NCBI RefSeq assembly: GCF_947498805.1
Contig: NZ_CANMLT010000001.1
Span: forward strand, 248,001-312,000
Length of the DNA: 64,000 bases
From: an uncultured Tenacibaculum sp.
Lineage (GTDB): Bacteria > Bacteroidota > Bacteroidia > Flavobacteriales > Flavobacteriaceae
Direction: 5' to 3'
Position 1 is the first letter of the stretch, and each line of letters begins with the position of its first letter. Positions 45,041 to 54,297 of this stretch are shown here, in pieces. A program made the translations under genes and the position numbers. Below the pieces are notes generated by a model. That model had not been told where the DNA came from, did not search any database, and saw only the letters and a list, made by a program, of their open reading frames with translations.

Positions 45041-46684
45041 TTAAACCTGTAATACTCCTAAGTTAAACGGCTTTTCAATAGGAGCGTGGTTTGCTGCTTC
45101 AATACCTAAAGAAATCCATGTTCTGGTGTCTAACGGATTGATAATACCATCGGTCCATAATCTTGCCGCTGCATAGTATGGAGAAATTTGTTCGTCGTAG
45201 CGAGATTTAATTTTGTTAAACATCTCAGTCTCTTTCTCTTTAGTAATTTCTTCACCTCTTGCTTTTAAAGAAGCCATTTCTATTTGTAACAATACTTTAG
45301 CAGCAGAAGCACCACTCATTACAGCTAATTCAGCGCTTGGCCAAGCAGCAATTAAACGAGGGTCATAAGCTTTACCACACATGGCATAGTTACCAGCACC
45401 ATAAGAATTACCAATAACAATGGTAAATTTAGGTACTACAGAGTTACTAACGGCATTTACCATTTTAGCCCCGTCTTTAATAATTCCACTATGTTCAGAC
45501 TTACTTCCTACCATAAATCCAGTAACATCCTGTAAGAATACTAATGGAATTTTCTTTTGGTTACAGTTGGCAATAAAACGCGTTGCTTTGTCGGCAGAAT
45601 CATTATAAATCACACCACCAAACTGCATTTCGCTCGGTTTTGTTTTAGCTCCTTTTGATTTTACAATCTTACGTTGGTTGGCTACAATACCTACAGCCCA
45701 ACCATCAATACGCGCATATCCAGTGATAATGGTTTGTCCGTATCCAGCTTTATATTCATCAAATTCAGAATTATCTACCAAACGATGAATGATGTCCATC
45801 ATATCATACTGCTCGTTACGAGCCTTTGGTAAAATTCCAAAGATTTCTTGTTCGTCTTCTTTTGGAGGAAATGCCTCTTTACGATTGTAACCTGCTTTGT
45901 CATAGTCACCAATCTTATCCATTAATTTTTTAATGGTATCTAACGCATCCTTATCATCTTTTGCTTTATAATCAGTTACTCCAGAAACCTCACAGTGTGT
46001 GGTAGCACCACCTAACGTTTCATTGTCAATACTTTCACCAATCGCAGCCTTTACTAAATAGCTTCCTGCTAAGAAAATACTTCCTGTTTTATCTACAATT
46101 AGTGCCTCATCACTCATAATAGGTAAGTAAGCACCTCCTGCAACACAACTTCCCATTACCGCAGAAATTTGTGTAATTCCCATACTACTCATCACAGCGT
46201 TATTTCTAAAAATACGTCCGAAATGCTCCTTGTCTGGGAAAATTTCATCCTGCATTGGTAAATACACTCCCGCAGAATCTACTAAGTAAATGATCGGTAA
46301 TTTATTTTCGATGGCAATCTCTTGCGCACGTAAGTTCTTTTTTCCTGTAATTGGAAACCAAGCTCCAGCTTTTACAGTAGCATCATTTGCTACAACAATA
46401 CATTGCTTTCCGCTTACATATCCAATTTTTACAACTACACCTCCAGAAGGACATCCTCCATGCTCTTTGTACATTCCTTCACCAGCAAATGCACCAATTT
46501 CAATAGACTTGGTATCCTTGTCTAATAAATATTCAATACGTTCTCTTGCCGTTAATTTTCCTTTAGCATGATGCTTATCAATACGCTTTTGTCCACCCCC
46601 TAATTTTACTTTTACTAGGCGTTGACGTAATTCTGATGCTAAAAGTTTATTGTGGTCTTCGTTTTTATTGAAGTTAAGATCCAT
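45041..46684 (-). CDS. Acyl-CoA carboxylase, carboxyltransferase subunit (methylcrotonyl type)
   Basis: 547 residues with both crotonase-like halves: GGCPSGGVVVKIGYVSGKQC, DSAGVYLPMQDEIFPDKEHFGRIFRN, QDVTGFMVGSKSEHSGIIKDGAKM and NSYGAGNYAMCGKAYDPR. The latter motifs and the ending YYAAARLWTDGIINPLDTR are closer to methylcrotonyl-CoA carboxylase beta than to propionyl-CoA carboxylase. It would carboxylate methylcrotonyl-CoA in leucine breakdown, with a biotin-containing alpha subunit that is not in the window. Confidence 0.85.
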   Translation of the reverse strand: MDLNFNKNEDHNKLLASELRQRLVKVKLGGGQKRIDKHHAKGKLTARERIEYLLDKDTKSIEIGAFAGEGMYKEHGGCPSGGVVVKIGYVSGKQCIVVANDATVKAGAWFPITGKKNLRAQEIAIENKLPIIYLVDSAGVYLPMQDEIFPDKEHFGRIFRNNAVMSSMGITQISAVMGSCVAGGAYLPIMSDEALIVDKTGSIFLAGSYLVKAAIGESIDNETLGGATTHCEVSGVTDYKAKDDKDALDTIKKLMDKIGDYDKAGYNRKEAFPPKEDEQEIFGILPKARNEQYDMMDIIHRLVDNSEFDEYKAGYGQTIITGYARIDGWAVGIVANQRKIVKSKGAKTKPSEMQFGGVIYNDSADKATRFIANCNQKKIPLVFLQDVTGFMVGSKSEHSGIIKDGAKMVNAVSNSVVPKFTIVIGNSYGAGNYAMCGKAYDPRLIAAWPSAELAVMSGASAAKVLLQIEMASLKARGEEITKEKETEMFNKIKSRYDEQISPYYAAARLWTDGIINPLDTRTWISLGIEAANHAPIEKPFNLGVLQV

Positions 46685-46744
46685 GTGTATGTTGTTTGTT
46701 TTTGGTGTGCTAAAATAAGAAAATCGACAGAGATTCCAACTAGC

Positions 46745-48223
46745 TTATTGATACGATTTTATAATACTTTCTACTGTTTTTTCAATTGTTTCGTTGCGTT
46801 CTTGCCTCATCAAAACCTTTGGTTCGGCAGCACGTTCTTTACAGTCTGGTACACCACAAGTTTCGCAAGTAACACCAACCGTCTTTTTTTCAAAGGTATC
46901 CTCTTCAAAAAAAGTAAGCTTCTTTTTTAAATGAGGAGAGAGTAATAAACCAAGACTTACACTTCGATTTATGTGTTCTTTAAATGGATCTGAAGTAGCT
47001 GCTGAAAGCACTAAATATTCATTCTTAGAATTCTGATACGAGGAAATTTGAATGCCGTATGCAGACTTCTTTGAAGAAGATTGCTCTAACTCTTGAATGG
47101 TGTTGATAGAAATCCACCTTCTGCAATAATGTTCATTATTTCTATTAGCATGAGGCGTTTGTTGCTGTGTAATGTGCATTTCCTTAGTAAGTCGGAAATG
47201 TGGTGTGTTTTCTTTATGTGTAAAACGTAAAAAGAACAAGTTTTTTATATTGAAATGCTCTGGTAATATATTGGTAAGTCGCTGATAAAATGTTTCATCA
47301 GAACAATTATAACTCTTTATAATCTTATGTAACTGTAAAGGTTGCCAGGTGGTTAAACTAAAGAAATGACTCAGTTTTTTAATCAAGCTATCTTTCGGGA
47401 TAATTAAAGCACCTGCAAAATAGGAAGCAATCATATTATTCAATACCTGATCAAAAGTATCAAATTTAATCCATGGGAAAGTAAAGAGTCGATCGCGAAT
47501 ATTTAAATAATTATAGGCAATCTCTTTCGCATAAATAAAGGTTTTCTGTGCTTCTGAAATGTTGTTATACACCAATAAAACCTTTTTATTTGGAATGTAG
47601 ATGTTTCTTAACTCAGAAAGGTTTTGATGGTTTTGTAATTCTTCAAAATCTATGGTATATCCATATTCCTCTACAAGTATTTCTTCTAAATCTTTAGAAG
47701 TAATGGGTTTCTCTAAATTGATATGATAAGCCTTGGCAAAATCAATTACGTGCTCTTCAATACTTTCAAAATAATTATTGTGTGCTTCTTGGTACGAACG
47801 TAAAGAAGCCAAAAAGAAACTCTCTCTCGTAAGATTGTAGTTTTGCGAAATTTTAATAATGGTACTTATAAAGGCATTCACCTTTGCAGGTGCATTGGCA
47901 ATAATATCAATTAAGTTGTTTTTCTTAATACCAAATAACTCTAAGGGAAGCTCTTTTAATACTCTAGACTGTAAAATCTCACCAATAGGAGCCAAGTTTT
48001 TATCTAGTTTTAACGAAACTAAATGATCATAGGGTACTTCTAATTTTTCTGAAAGCGTAACAATCTTATCGGTTTTCGGATACTTTTTTCCCTTCTCAAT
48101 TTCATTTAAATAAGATTTAGAAAGTCCTGTGAGTTTAGATAACCCAAAGAGAGATAGTTCTTTACTGGTTCTTATTTGTTTCAGTTTTAGTCCAAATATG
48201 AGTCTGATATATTCTTCTTCCAA
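46745..48223 (-). CDS. RamB/ScfR-like regulator (XRE HTH with DUF2083 domain)
   Basis: 492 residues: an N-terminal Cro/C1-type HTH (IRTSKELSLFGLSKLTGLSKSYLNEIEKGKKYPKTDKI), an ImmA/IrrE-like middle region, and a C-terminal zinc-ribbon-like segment (TCETCGVPDCKERAAEP). RamB and ScfR family regulators control acetate, glyoxylate and short-chain acyl-CoA genes. Here it is divergent from aceB-aceA and upstream of a methylcrotonyl-type carboxylase, which supports the same role. The intergenic region is full of GCGAA sites. Confidence 0.88.
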   Translation of the reverse strand: MEEEYIRLIFGLKLKQIRTSKELSLFGLSKLTGLSKSYLNEIEKGKKYPKTDKIVTLSEKLEVPYDHLVSLKLDKNLAPIGEILQSRVLKELPLELFGIKKNNLIDIIANAPAKVNAFISTIIKISQNYNLTRESFFLASLRSYQEAHNNYFESIEEHVIDFAKAYHINLEKPITSKDLEEILVEEYGYTIDFEELQNHQNLSELRNIYIPNKKVLLVYNNISEAQKTFIYAKEIAYNYLNIRDRLFTFPWIKFDTFDQVLNNMIASYFAGALIIPKDSLIKKLSHFFSLTTWQPLQLHKIIKSYNCSDETFYQRLTNILPEHFNIKNLFFLRFTHKENTPHFRLTKEMHITQQQTPHANRNNEHYCRRWISINTIQELEQSSSKKSAYGIQISSYQNSKNEYLVLSAATSDPFKEHINRSVSLGLLLSPHLKKKLTFFEEDTFEKKTVGVTCETCGVPDCKERAAEPKVLMRQERNETIEKTVESIIKSYQ

Positions 48224-48240
48224 AGTATTTTTTTAAAAAA

Positions 48241-48315
48241 TTCGCAATTCAAAGGTAAAAAAATTAGCGAATTAATAAAAATTAGTGTTTTTTTAATATT
48301 TAGCGAACGTTCGCT
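48241..48315. promoter_or_regulatory. GCGAA operator cluster between regulator and aceB
   Basis: The motif GCGAA/TTCGC occurs four times: TTCGCAA (48241-48247), TTAGCGAA (48264-48271), and as a perfect palindrome AGCGAACGTTCGCT (48302-48315). In this AT-rich setting the GC-containing repeats stand out. Confidence 0.65.
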
Positions 48316-48373
48316 TTTTGTTTCAAATCCTTTTTTTTAATATTGTTTCATCAAAAAATTAATACAACTAATT

Positions 48374-49969
48374 ATGAGTCAAGATGTTTTAGTAAAAGAA
48401 ATCCAAAGCGTAAATTTCCAAGAGTCCCCTTATAAAAGTATTTTGACAAGAGAATCTAAGGAGTTTCTTGTACAACTTCACGATACGTTTAACCAACGTA
48501 GGTTGCAATTATTAGAAGAAAGAAAAATAGAACAAGCCTATTTTGATGCAGGAAACTATCCGAGTTTTCCAGAAGAAACCAAAGCTGTTAGAGAAGTAGA
48601 TTGGGTCTGCGCACCTTTACCAGAAGATTTATTAGATCGAAGAGTAGAAATTACAGGACCTGTAGATAGAAAGATGATTATTAATGCACTCAATTCTGGT
48701 GCTAAAATGTTTATGGCAGATTTTGAAGATAGTAGTTCACCTTCTATTCAAAATATGCTAGATGGTCAGGTAAACTTAAGAGATGCAGTAAATAGAACCA
48801 TTTCTTTTTACAATGAAGCAAAAGGAAAATCATATGAGTTAAAAGAAGAGGTAGCAACCTTATTAGTGCGTCCAAGAGGACTGCATTTAAATGAAAAGCA
48901 TTTACTAATTGACGGGGTAGAAATGTCAGGATCATTAGTAGATTTCGGGTTGTACTTTTTTCATAATATCAAAGAATTACAAAAAAGAGGAAGTGCTACT
49001 TATTTTTATTTACCAAAACTAGAGCATTATATGGAGGCTCGTTGGTGGAATGATGTATTTGTATTTGCTCAAAACTATTTAGAAGTCCCTCAAGCTACCA
49101 TTAAAGCTACTGTATTAATTGAAACGATTACAGCGAGTTTTCAGCTAGACGAGATCATCTATGAATTAAAAGATCATATGGCTGGTTTAAACTGCGGACG
49201 TTGGGATTATATCTTCTCATATATTAAGAAGTTTAGAAATCACAAGAATTTCTTTGTGCCAGACAGAGCACAAGTAACCATGCAAACACCATTTATGGAA
49301 GCTTATTCGTTAAAAGTAATTCAGGCTTGTCATAAAAGAGGTGTACATGCTATGGGCGGAATGGCAGCACAAATACCCGTTAAAAATGATGAGGAAGCAA
49401 ATGAGTTTGCTTTTACAAAAGTTAAAAACGGTAAAGAACGTGAAGTAAAAAACGGACATGATGGTACATGGGTAGCACACCCAGGAATGGTGCCTTTAGC
49501 TATGGAAGTTTTTGATGCATATATGCGAAACAAGAACCAAATTGATTTAAAAAAGGAAGATCTTGTTATTACTGAAGCAGATTTGGTCGCAATGCCAGAA
49601 GGAACCATTACCGAAAGAGGAATTAGAGAAAATATCAATGTAGGAGTGTTGTATATAGAATCTTGGTTAAGAGGGTATGGAGCAGCAGCTTTGTATAACT
49701 TAATGGAAGATGCAGCAACAGCAGAAATCTCTAGAACGCAATTATGGTTGTGGTTACATACCAATGCCATGTTAGAAGATGGAAGAACTTTTACCAAAGG
49801 AATGTATGAACAGTTTAAGAAAGAAGAACTGAAAAAAATTCAAAGATTGGTCGGAGAAGAACAGTATGCAAAAGGAAAGTTTGCTTTGGCAATTGAGCTG
49901 TTTGATACTTTGGTATTATCGGAAGAGTTTGAAGAGTTCTTAACCACACCAGCATATAAACACCTATAA
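48374..49969 (+). CDS. aceB: Malate synthase A
   Basis: 531 residues, the normal length. Motifs include KMFMADFEDSSSPSIQNM, LLVRPRGLHLNEKHL, NCGRWDYIFSYIKKF and GVLYIESWLRGYGAAALYNLMEDAATAEISRTQLWLW. It condenses glyoxylate with acetyl-CoA to malate. First gene of the glyoxylate-shunt pair. Confidence 0.96.
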   Translation: MSQDVLVKEIQSVNFQESPYKSILTRESKEFLVQLHDTFNQRRLQLLEERKIEQAYFDAGNYPSFPEETKAVREVDWVCAPLPEDLLDRRVEITGPVDRKMIINALNSGAKMFMADFEDSSSPSIQNMLDGQVNLRDAVNRTISFYNEAKGKSYELKEEVATLLVRPRGLHLNEKHLLIDGVEMSGSLVDFGLYFFHNIKELQKRGSATYFYLPKLEHYMEARWWNDVFVFAQNYLEVPQATIKATVLIETITASFQLDEIIYELKDHMAGLNCGRWDYIFSYIKKFRNHKNFFVPDRAQVTMQTPFMEAYSLKVIQACHKRGVHAMGGMAAQIPVKNDEEANEFAFTKVKNGKEREVKNGHDGTWVAHPGMVPLAMEVFDAYMRNKNQIDLKKEDLVITEADLVAMPEGTITERGIRENINVGVLYIESWLRGYGAAALYNLMEDAATAEISRTQLWLWLHTNAMLEDGRTFTKGMYEQFKKEELKKIQRLVGEEQYAKGKFALAIELFDTLVLSEEFEEFLTTPAYKHL

Positions 49970-49979
49970 AAACAAAAAA

Positions 49980-50008
49980 GTCCCTAAATGCGGCAACATT
50001 TTCGGGAC
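49980..50008 (+). promoter_or_regulatory. Intercistronic hairpin between aceB and aceA
   Basis: GTCCC (49980-49984) and GGGAC (50004-50008) enclose a second stem AAATG/CATTT with loop CGGCAA. There is no T run, so it is more likely an mRNA-stabilising or processing element than a terminator. Confidence 0.55.
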
Positions 50009-50052
50009 CATAAATTATTAATAAATCGATAACTTATTAACAACACAAAATT

Positions 50053-51675
50053 ATGAAAAATTTAGCTCAGAGCAATTATAGTTCTGCATTAGAAACTGTA
50101 AAAAGCTTAAAACAGAAGTATGGTAGTACTTGGAATGCAATTACTTCTGAAAGTGCAGCACGAATGATGACTCAAAATCGTTTTAAAACGGGGCTTGATA
50201 TTGCGAAGTATACAGCTGCTATTATGAGAAAAGATATGGCTGAATATGATGCAGATAATTCAAAATATACACAGTCTTTAGGTTGTTGGCACGGATTTGT
50301 TGCACAACAAAAGATGATTTCTGTAAAGAAACATCATAAAACAACTAGTAAAAGATACTTATATCTTTCAGGTTGGATGGTGGCTGCTTTGCGTTCTGAA
50401 TTAGGACCGTTACCAGATCAATCAATGCATGAAAAAACGGCGGTACCTGCTTTAATTAAAGAGATTTATGATTTCTTAAGACAAGCAGATGCGGTAGCGC
50501 TAAACGATTTGTTTAGAAGATTAGAGCAAGGAGAAGATGTGCAAGATCAAATAGATAATTTTGAAACACATATTGTTCCAATCATTGCGGATATTGATGC
50601 TGGATTTGGAAACGAAGAAGCGACGTATTTATTGACTAAAAAAATGATTCAGGCAGGAGCTTGTGCTATTCAAATAGAAAATCAGGTTTCAGATGCTAAA
50701 CAATGCGGACATCAAGACGGAAAAGTAACGGTACCACATGAAGACTTTATTGCAAAACTAAATGCTATTCGATATGCCTTTTTAGAATTAGGAGTAGAGG
50801 AAGGAGTAATCGTTGCTCGTACCGATTCTGAAGGAGCTGGATTAACACAAAAACTACCTGTAAGTCAAGAACCAGGAGACTTAGCCTCTCAATATTTAGC
50901 ATTTGTAGAAGCAGAAGAAATTTCAATTGCAGAAGCTAGAGAAGACGATGTATTGTTAAAGAGAGATGGAAAGTTAGTACGTCCGGTTCGTTTAGCAAAT
51001 GGATTGTATAAGTTTAAAGAAGGAACGAATATCGATAGAGTAGTACTTGATTGTATTACTAGTTTACAAAATGGTGCTGATTTATTATGGATTGAAACAC
51101 CAACACCACATGTAGGGCAAATTGCAGCAATGGTAAACCGCGTAAAAGCAGTAGTACCTAATGCAAAATTGGTATATAACAATTCGCCATCTTTTAACTG
51201 GACTTTGAATTTTAGAAATCAAGTATATGATGCAATGGTAGTAGCAGGAGAAGATGTTTCTATGTATGATAGAAACAATCTAATGGATGCACGTTACGAC
51301 GGTTCAGAATTATGTGCAAGAGCAGATGAGAAAATTAGAACTTTCCAAATAGACGGAGCTAGAGAAGCAGGAATCTTCCACCATTTAATTACACTTCCAA
51401 CTTATCATACAACGGCGTTACACATGAATGATTTAACTGAAGGGTATTATGGAGAAGAAGGAATGTTAGCGTACGTAAAAGGAGTACAACGTCAAGAAAT
51501 TAGAAAAGGAGTTTCTTGTGTGAAGCACCAAAGAATGGCAGGATCTGATTTAGGAGATGATCATAAAACATTTTTCTCTGGAGACAATGCTTTAAAAGCA
51601 GGTGGTACAAAAAATACATCAAATCAATTTGAAACTGCTAAGAAAGTAGAAAGAGCAGTTGCAGAAGCTTTATAA
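50053..51675 (+). CDS. aceA: Isocitrate lyase
   Basis: 540 residues, the long isocitrate-lyase form. The catalytic loop is KQCGH (216-220, Cys 218). Other family motifs are GFGNEEATYLL, ADIDAG, VARTDSEGA and SPSFNW. It splits isocitrate to glyoxylate and succinate. Located 83 bp after aceB, in one operon. Confidence 0.96.
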   Translation: MKNLAQSNYSSALETVKSLKQKYGSTWNAITSESAARMMTQNRFKTGLDIAKYTAAIMRKDMAEYDADNSKYTQSLGCWHGFVAQQKMISVKKHHKTTSKRYLYLSGWMVAALRSELGPLPDQSMHEKTAVPALIKEIYDFLRQADAVALNDLFRRLEQGEDVQDQIDNFETHIVPIIADIDAGFGNEEATYLLTKKMIQAGACAIQIENQVSDAKQCGHQDGKVTVPHEDFIAKLNAIRYAFLELGVEEGVIVARTDSEGAGLTQKLPVSQEPGDLASQYLAFVEAEEISIAEAREDDVLLKRDGKLVRPVRLANGLYKFKEGTNIDRVVLDCITSLQNGADLLWIETPTPHVGQIAAMVNRVKAVVPNAKLVYNNSPSFNWTLNFRNQVYDAMVVAGEDVSMYDRNNLMDARYDGSELCARADEKIRTFQIDGAREAGIFHHLITLPTYHTTALHMNDLTEGYYGEEGMLAYVKGVQRQEIRKGVSCVKHQRMAGSDLGDDHKTFFSGDNALKAGGTKNTSNQFETAKKVERAVAEAL

Positions 51676-51701
51676 TAATTAATATAATATAGTTAACACC
51701 C

Positions 51702-51760
51702 AAAATTCCCTATCTATTTTTGGTTTGTAAAAGTTGTTTGTCTAATAGATGGGGAATTTT
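51702..51760 (+). terminator. Long-stem hairpin after aceA
   Basis: AAAATTCCCTATCTATT (51702-51718) pairs with AATAGATGGGGAATTTT (51744-51760): a 17-bp stem with one G-U pair and a 25-base loop. Confidence 0.7.
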
Positions 51761-51811
51761 AACAATAGTATTTATAAAACATTAAGCTGTTTGTAAATCT
51801 TTTTTTGAAGC

Positions 51812-51837
51812 AAAAAGCTCCCGAAAGGGAGCTTTTT
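51812..51837. terminator. Bidirectional terminator
   Basis: AAAAAGCTCCC and GGGAGCTTTTT form an 11-bp stem with the stable GAAA loop. It separates the convergent aceA and MarR-GNAT genes; the minus-strand stop codon lies next to it. Confidence 0.92.
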
Positions 51838-52792
51838 ATTTGAGTTTTAATTCCATTTTAATATCACTTCTTACATAAGGTGAATCGGCTTCAACAGGTA
51901 TTTCTATAAAACCGTATTTTCTATAAATGTAAATAGCGTTTTCAAGTTTGGTGTTAGAATATAAAACCAACTTATCAAAGTCATGTTCTTTGGCAAAGTC
52001 AATACAGTTCTGCATTAATTTCTGACCAATTTTGTATCCACGATGATTAGGAGAAACTGCCATTTTAGTCAACTCAAAAACATTGTTTTCTTTCATGGGC
52101 ATCAATGCTACCGTACCTACAATTTCATCGTTTAGTTTTGCGAAAAAGATATGTCCTCCTTTGTTGATAATATACTTATCTGGATTGCTTAATACTTCCT
52201 CGTCATAAGGTTCTACATAAAAGAATGATCGTAACCATTCGATATTTAAATCATAAAAATACGAAGCGTAGTTATCTTCATAAGTAATGATTTCTACTGG
52301 ATTTATTATTGTATTCATATGGATGTGTTCTATAATGGCTTCGCTAAAGCCCTTTTTGTTAAATTTAGATTCTAAAATATTTAAATGCTCAATTAATGAG
52401 CTTGATTCAATTTGAGTATACTCTTTAATAGTATGCTCAATACTATTCCAAATAGGAGTTACTTTTTGCACCAGTTTTTTTCCTTTTTCAGAAAGGTGAA
52501 TGATTTTCTTTCTTTTATCGCTTTTGTCTTCTTTTAATTCAATAAGCTCTTTTTTAACCAATTTATTAATAGCTTGTGTTGTGGCAGGTTGCGTAGTTCT
52601 TAAGCTGGCATTGATTTCTGTATTGGTTACACCGTCTTTATTTTTAATGATTTTAAAAGTAGGGAAGAGGTAAGGATCAAAATCAATATGAAAAGTGTCA
52701 TACACAATTTGTGTCTCTCTCATCATATATTCACTCACTCTTTTTAATCGTGAGCCCATTCCTATTTCTCCAATACCTTGTAAAGCGTCCAT
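51836..52792 (-). CDS. MarR-GNAT fusion: regulator with acetyltransferase domain
   Basis: 318 residues. The first 150 are a MarR winged helix (TNTEINASLRTTQPATTQAINKLVKKELIELKEDKSDKRKKIIHLSEKGK). The C-terminal 150 are a GNAT acetyltransferase (VGTVALMPMKENNVFELTKMAVSPNHRGYKIGQKLMQNCIDFA). Such fusions are known in several phyla; substrates are unknown. A 20-bp near-palindrome sits directly upstream. Confidence 0.9.
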   Translation of the reverse strand: MDALQGIGEIGMGSRLKRVSEYMMRETQIVYDTFHIDFDPYLFPTFKIIKNKDGVTNTEINASLRTTQPATTQAINKLVKKELIELKEDKSDKRKKIIHLSEKGKKLVQKVTPIWNSIEHTIKEYTQIESSSLIEHLNILESKFNKKGFSEAIIEHIHMNTIINPVEIITYEDNYASYFYDLNIEWLRSFFYVEPYDEEVLSNPDKYIINKGGHIFFAKLNDEIVGTVALMPMKENNVFELTKMAVSPNHRGYKIGQKLMQNCIDFAKEHDFDKLVLYSNTKLENAIYIYRKYGFIEIPVEADSPYVRSDIKMELKLK

Positions 52793-52804
52793 TTAATAAT
52801 AATT

Positions 52805-52824
52805 AAGTATTTATATAAGTACTT
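52805..52824. promoter_or_regulatory. Palindromic operator upstream of MarR-GNAT gene
   Basis: AAGTATTTATATAAGTACTT is a near-perfect 20-bp palindrome with one mismatched pair, ending 13 bp from the start codon. Autoregulation is likely. Confidence 0.6.
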
Positions 52825-52891
52825 ATACAAAATTACAAAAAAATATGATAACTTGAAAGTTAATTACTTGTTAATAATTTACCTAGAGAAT

Positions 52892-52909
52892 ATTTTCCAT
52901 GGTAAATAA
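52892..52909. promoter_or_regulatory. Shared stress operator, copy 1
   Basis: TATTTTCCATGGTAAATA. It is similar to 55023-55040 and 55869-55886, and lies 45 bp before the DoxX-like gene. Confidence 0.7.
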
Positions 52910-52953
52910 AAAAATAATTTATATCTTTGTTGAAATTTTAAAACTAATTAATC

Positions 52954-53310
52954 ATGAAAAAAAACAAAATTATCTTTTACGTATCTACAGGACTATTAAC
53001 TTTAATGATGTTGATGTCGGCAGGAATGTACTTTTTTAACAATGCAGAAATCGCTAAGATGTTTGAGGCATTCGGATATCCAACTTACATTATTTACCCT
53101 TATGGTATAGCTAAAGTTTTAGGATTAGTAGCACTGTGGTTTTTTAGAGGTAAGTTTTTAAACGAATGGGCATATGCTGGATTTTTCTTTGCATTCATTT
53201 TAGCATTCTTTGCGCACTTTATGATTGGGGATGGAGAACAAACAGGAGCATTAATTGCCATGGTACTTTTAATTACATCGTACATTTTTAGTAAAAAAAT
53301 AGATGGCTAA
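52954..53310 (+). CDS. DoxX-like membrane protein
   Basis: 118 residues with four membrane helices (IIFYVSTGLLTLMMLMSAGMYFF, IIYPYGIAKVLGLVALWFF, AYAGFFFAFILAFFAHFMIGDGE, ALIAMVLLITSYIF), typical of the DoxX-like (DoxX_2) family. First gene of the stress operon; it overlaps the OsmC gene by 8 bp. Confidence 0.85.
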   Translation: MKKNKIIFYVSTGLLTLMMLMSAGMYFFNNAEIAKMFEAFGYPTYIIYPYGIAKVLGLVALWFFRGKFLNEWAYAGFFFAFILAFFAHFMIGDGEQTGALIAMVLLITSYIFSKKIDG

Positions 53311-53710
53311 ACAACAAGAATCAATAGTAAAGTTAACCACTAAGAACTATTTAGCAGAGGCGAAGATGCGACAACATTTTGCTGTCATAGACGAGCCTAT
53401 AAAAGCTGGTGGAGATGACAATGCACCAACACCTGTTGAATATTTATTAACTGCCATAGGCGGATGTGTATCTATAACATTACGTATGTATGCAGAGCGT
53501 AAGGGATGGGATTTAGGTGAAATTACCGTAAACGTTCGTCAGAAAGAAGAGTTAACTTCAGAAGGAATAAAGAAATCTCTAATTGAGGAGATTTCTTTTG
53601 AAAAGGAAGTAACCCCTGAGCAAAGAGAAAAATTATTAGAAATCGCAGGAAAATGTCCTGTGGCAAAAATGGTAAAAGGAGCAACTCCAATTACAAGTAA
53701 CATCGTATAA
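53303..53710 (+). CDS. OsmC family peroxidase-like protein
   Basis: 135 residues with the OsmC/Ohr fold. One Cys sits in LLTAIGGCVSITLRMYAERKGW and the other in LEIAGKCPVAKMVKG, the two positions used by peroxidatic and resolving cysteines. Likely reduces organic hydroperoxides. Overlaps the DoxX-like gene, followed by the FMN reductase. Confidence 0.88.
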   Translation: MAKQQESIVKLTTKNYLAEAKMRQHFAVIDEPIKAGGDDNAPTPVEYLLTAIGGCVSITLRMYAERKGWDLGEITVNVRQKEELTSEGIKKSLIEEISFEKEVTPEQREKLLEIAGKCPVAKMVKGATPITSNIV

Positions 53711-53724
53711 AACAACAAGTAAAA

Positions 53725-54255
53725 ATGAAAAAAATAGCAGCATTTGCAGGTAGCACAAGTTCAACATCTATCAATAAACAATTAGCTACATATGCAGCAA
53801 CACAATTAGGAAGTGCATCATTTGATGTATTAGATTTAAACGATTATAAAGTATCTATTTTTAGTGAAGACGAGGAAAGAGAACATGAGTATCCAGCAGG
53901 AGCACAATTGTTTAATGATGTGTTAGATCAGTATGACGGATTTATAGTGTCTTTAGCAGAGCACAATGGTTCGTATGCTTCAGCTTTTAAGAACTTATTC
54001 GATTGGGCATCTCGTAAAAACAGAGAAGTATTTAGAAACAAGCCAGTATTGGTAATGGCTACTTCTCCAGGAGGTAGAGGAGGAGCTGGAGTATTAGGAG
54101 CAGCTACAGGAACTTTTCCTCATATGGGAGCAAAAGTAACCGGAAGTTTTTCTCTTCCAGGATTTTATGATAACTTTAAAGAAGGAGAAATTGTAGCGGA
54201 AGATAAAAAGAATGAGTTAAAAGAGGCGGTTACAGCTTTTGAACAGACTTTGTAA
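53725..54255 (+). CDS. NADPH-dependent FMN reductase family protein
   Basis: 176 residues with a flavodoxin-like fold: AFAGSTSSTSINKQLATYA (phosphate loop), GFIVSLAEHNGSYASAFKNLFDWASR and VLVMATSPGGRGGAGVL. Members reduce flavins or quinones with NAD(P)H, which would fit an electrophile or quinone response. Confidence 0.9.
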   Translation: MKKIAAFAGSTSSTSINKQLATYAATQLGSASFDVLDLNDYKVSIFSEDEEREHEYPAGAQLFNDVLDQYDGFIVSLAEHNGSYASAFKNLFDWASRKNREVFRNKPVLVMATSPGGRGGAGVLGAATGTFPHMGAKVTGSFSLPGFYDNFKEGEIVAEDKKNELKEAVTAFEQTL

Positions 54256-54297
54256 TTCATCTACAGGTAACAATAACTAACAAAAAACAACACACTT

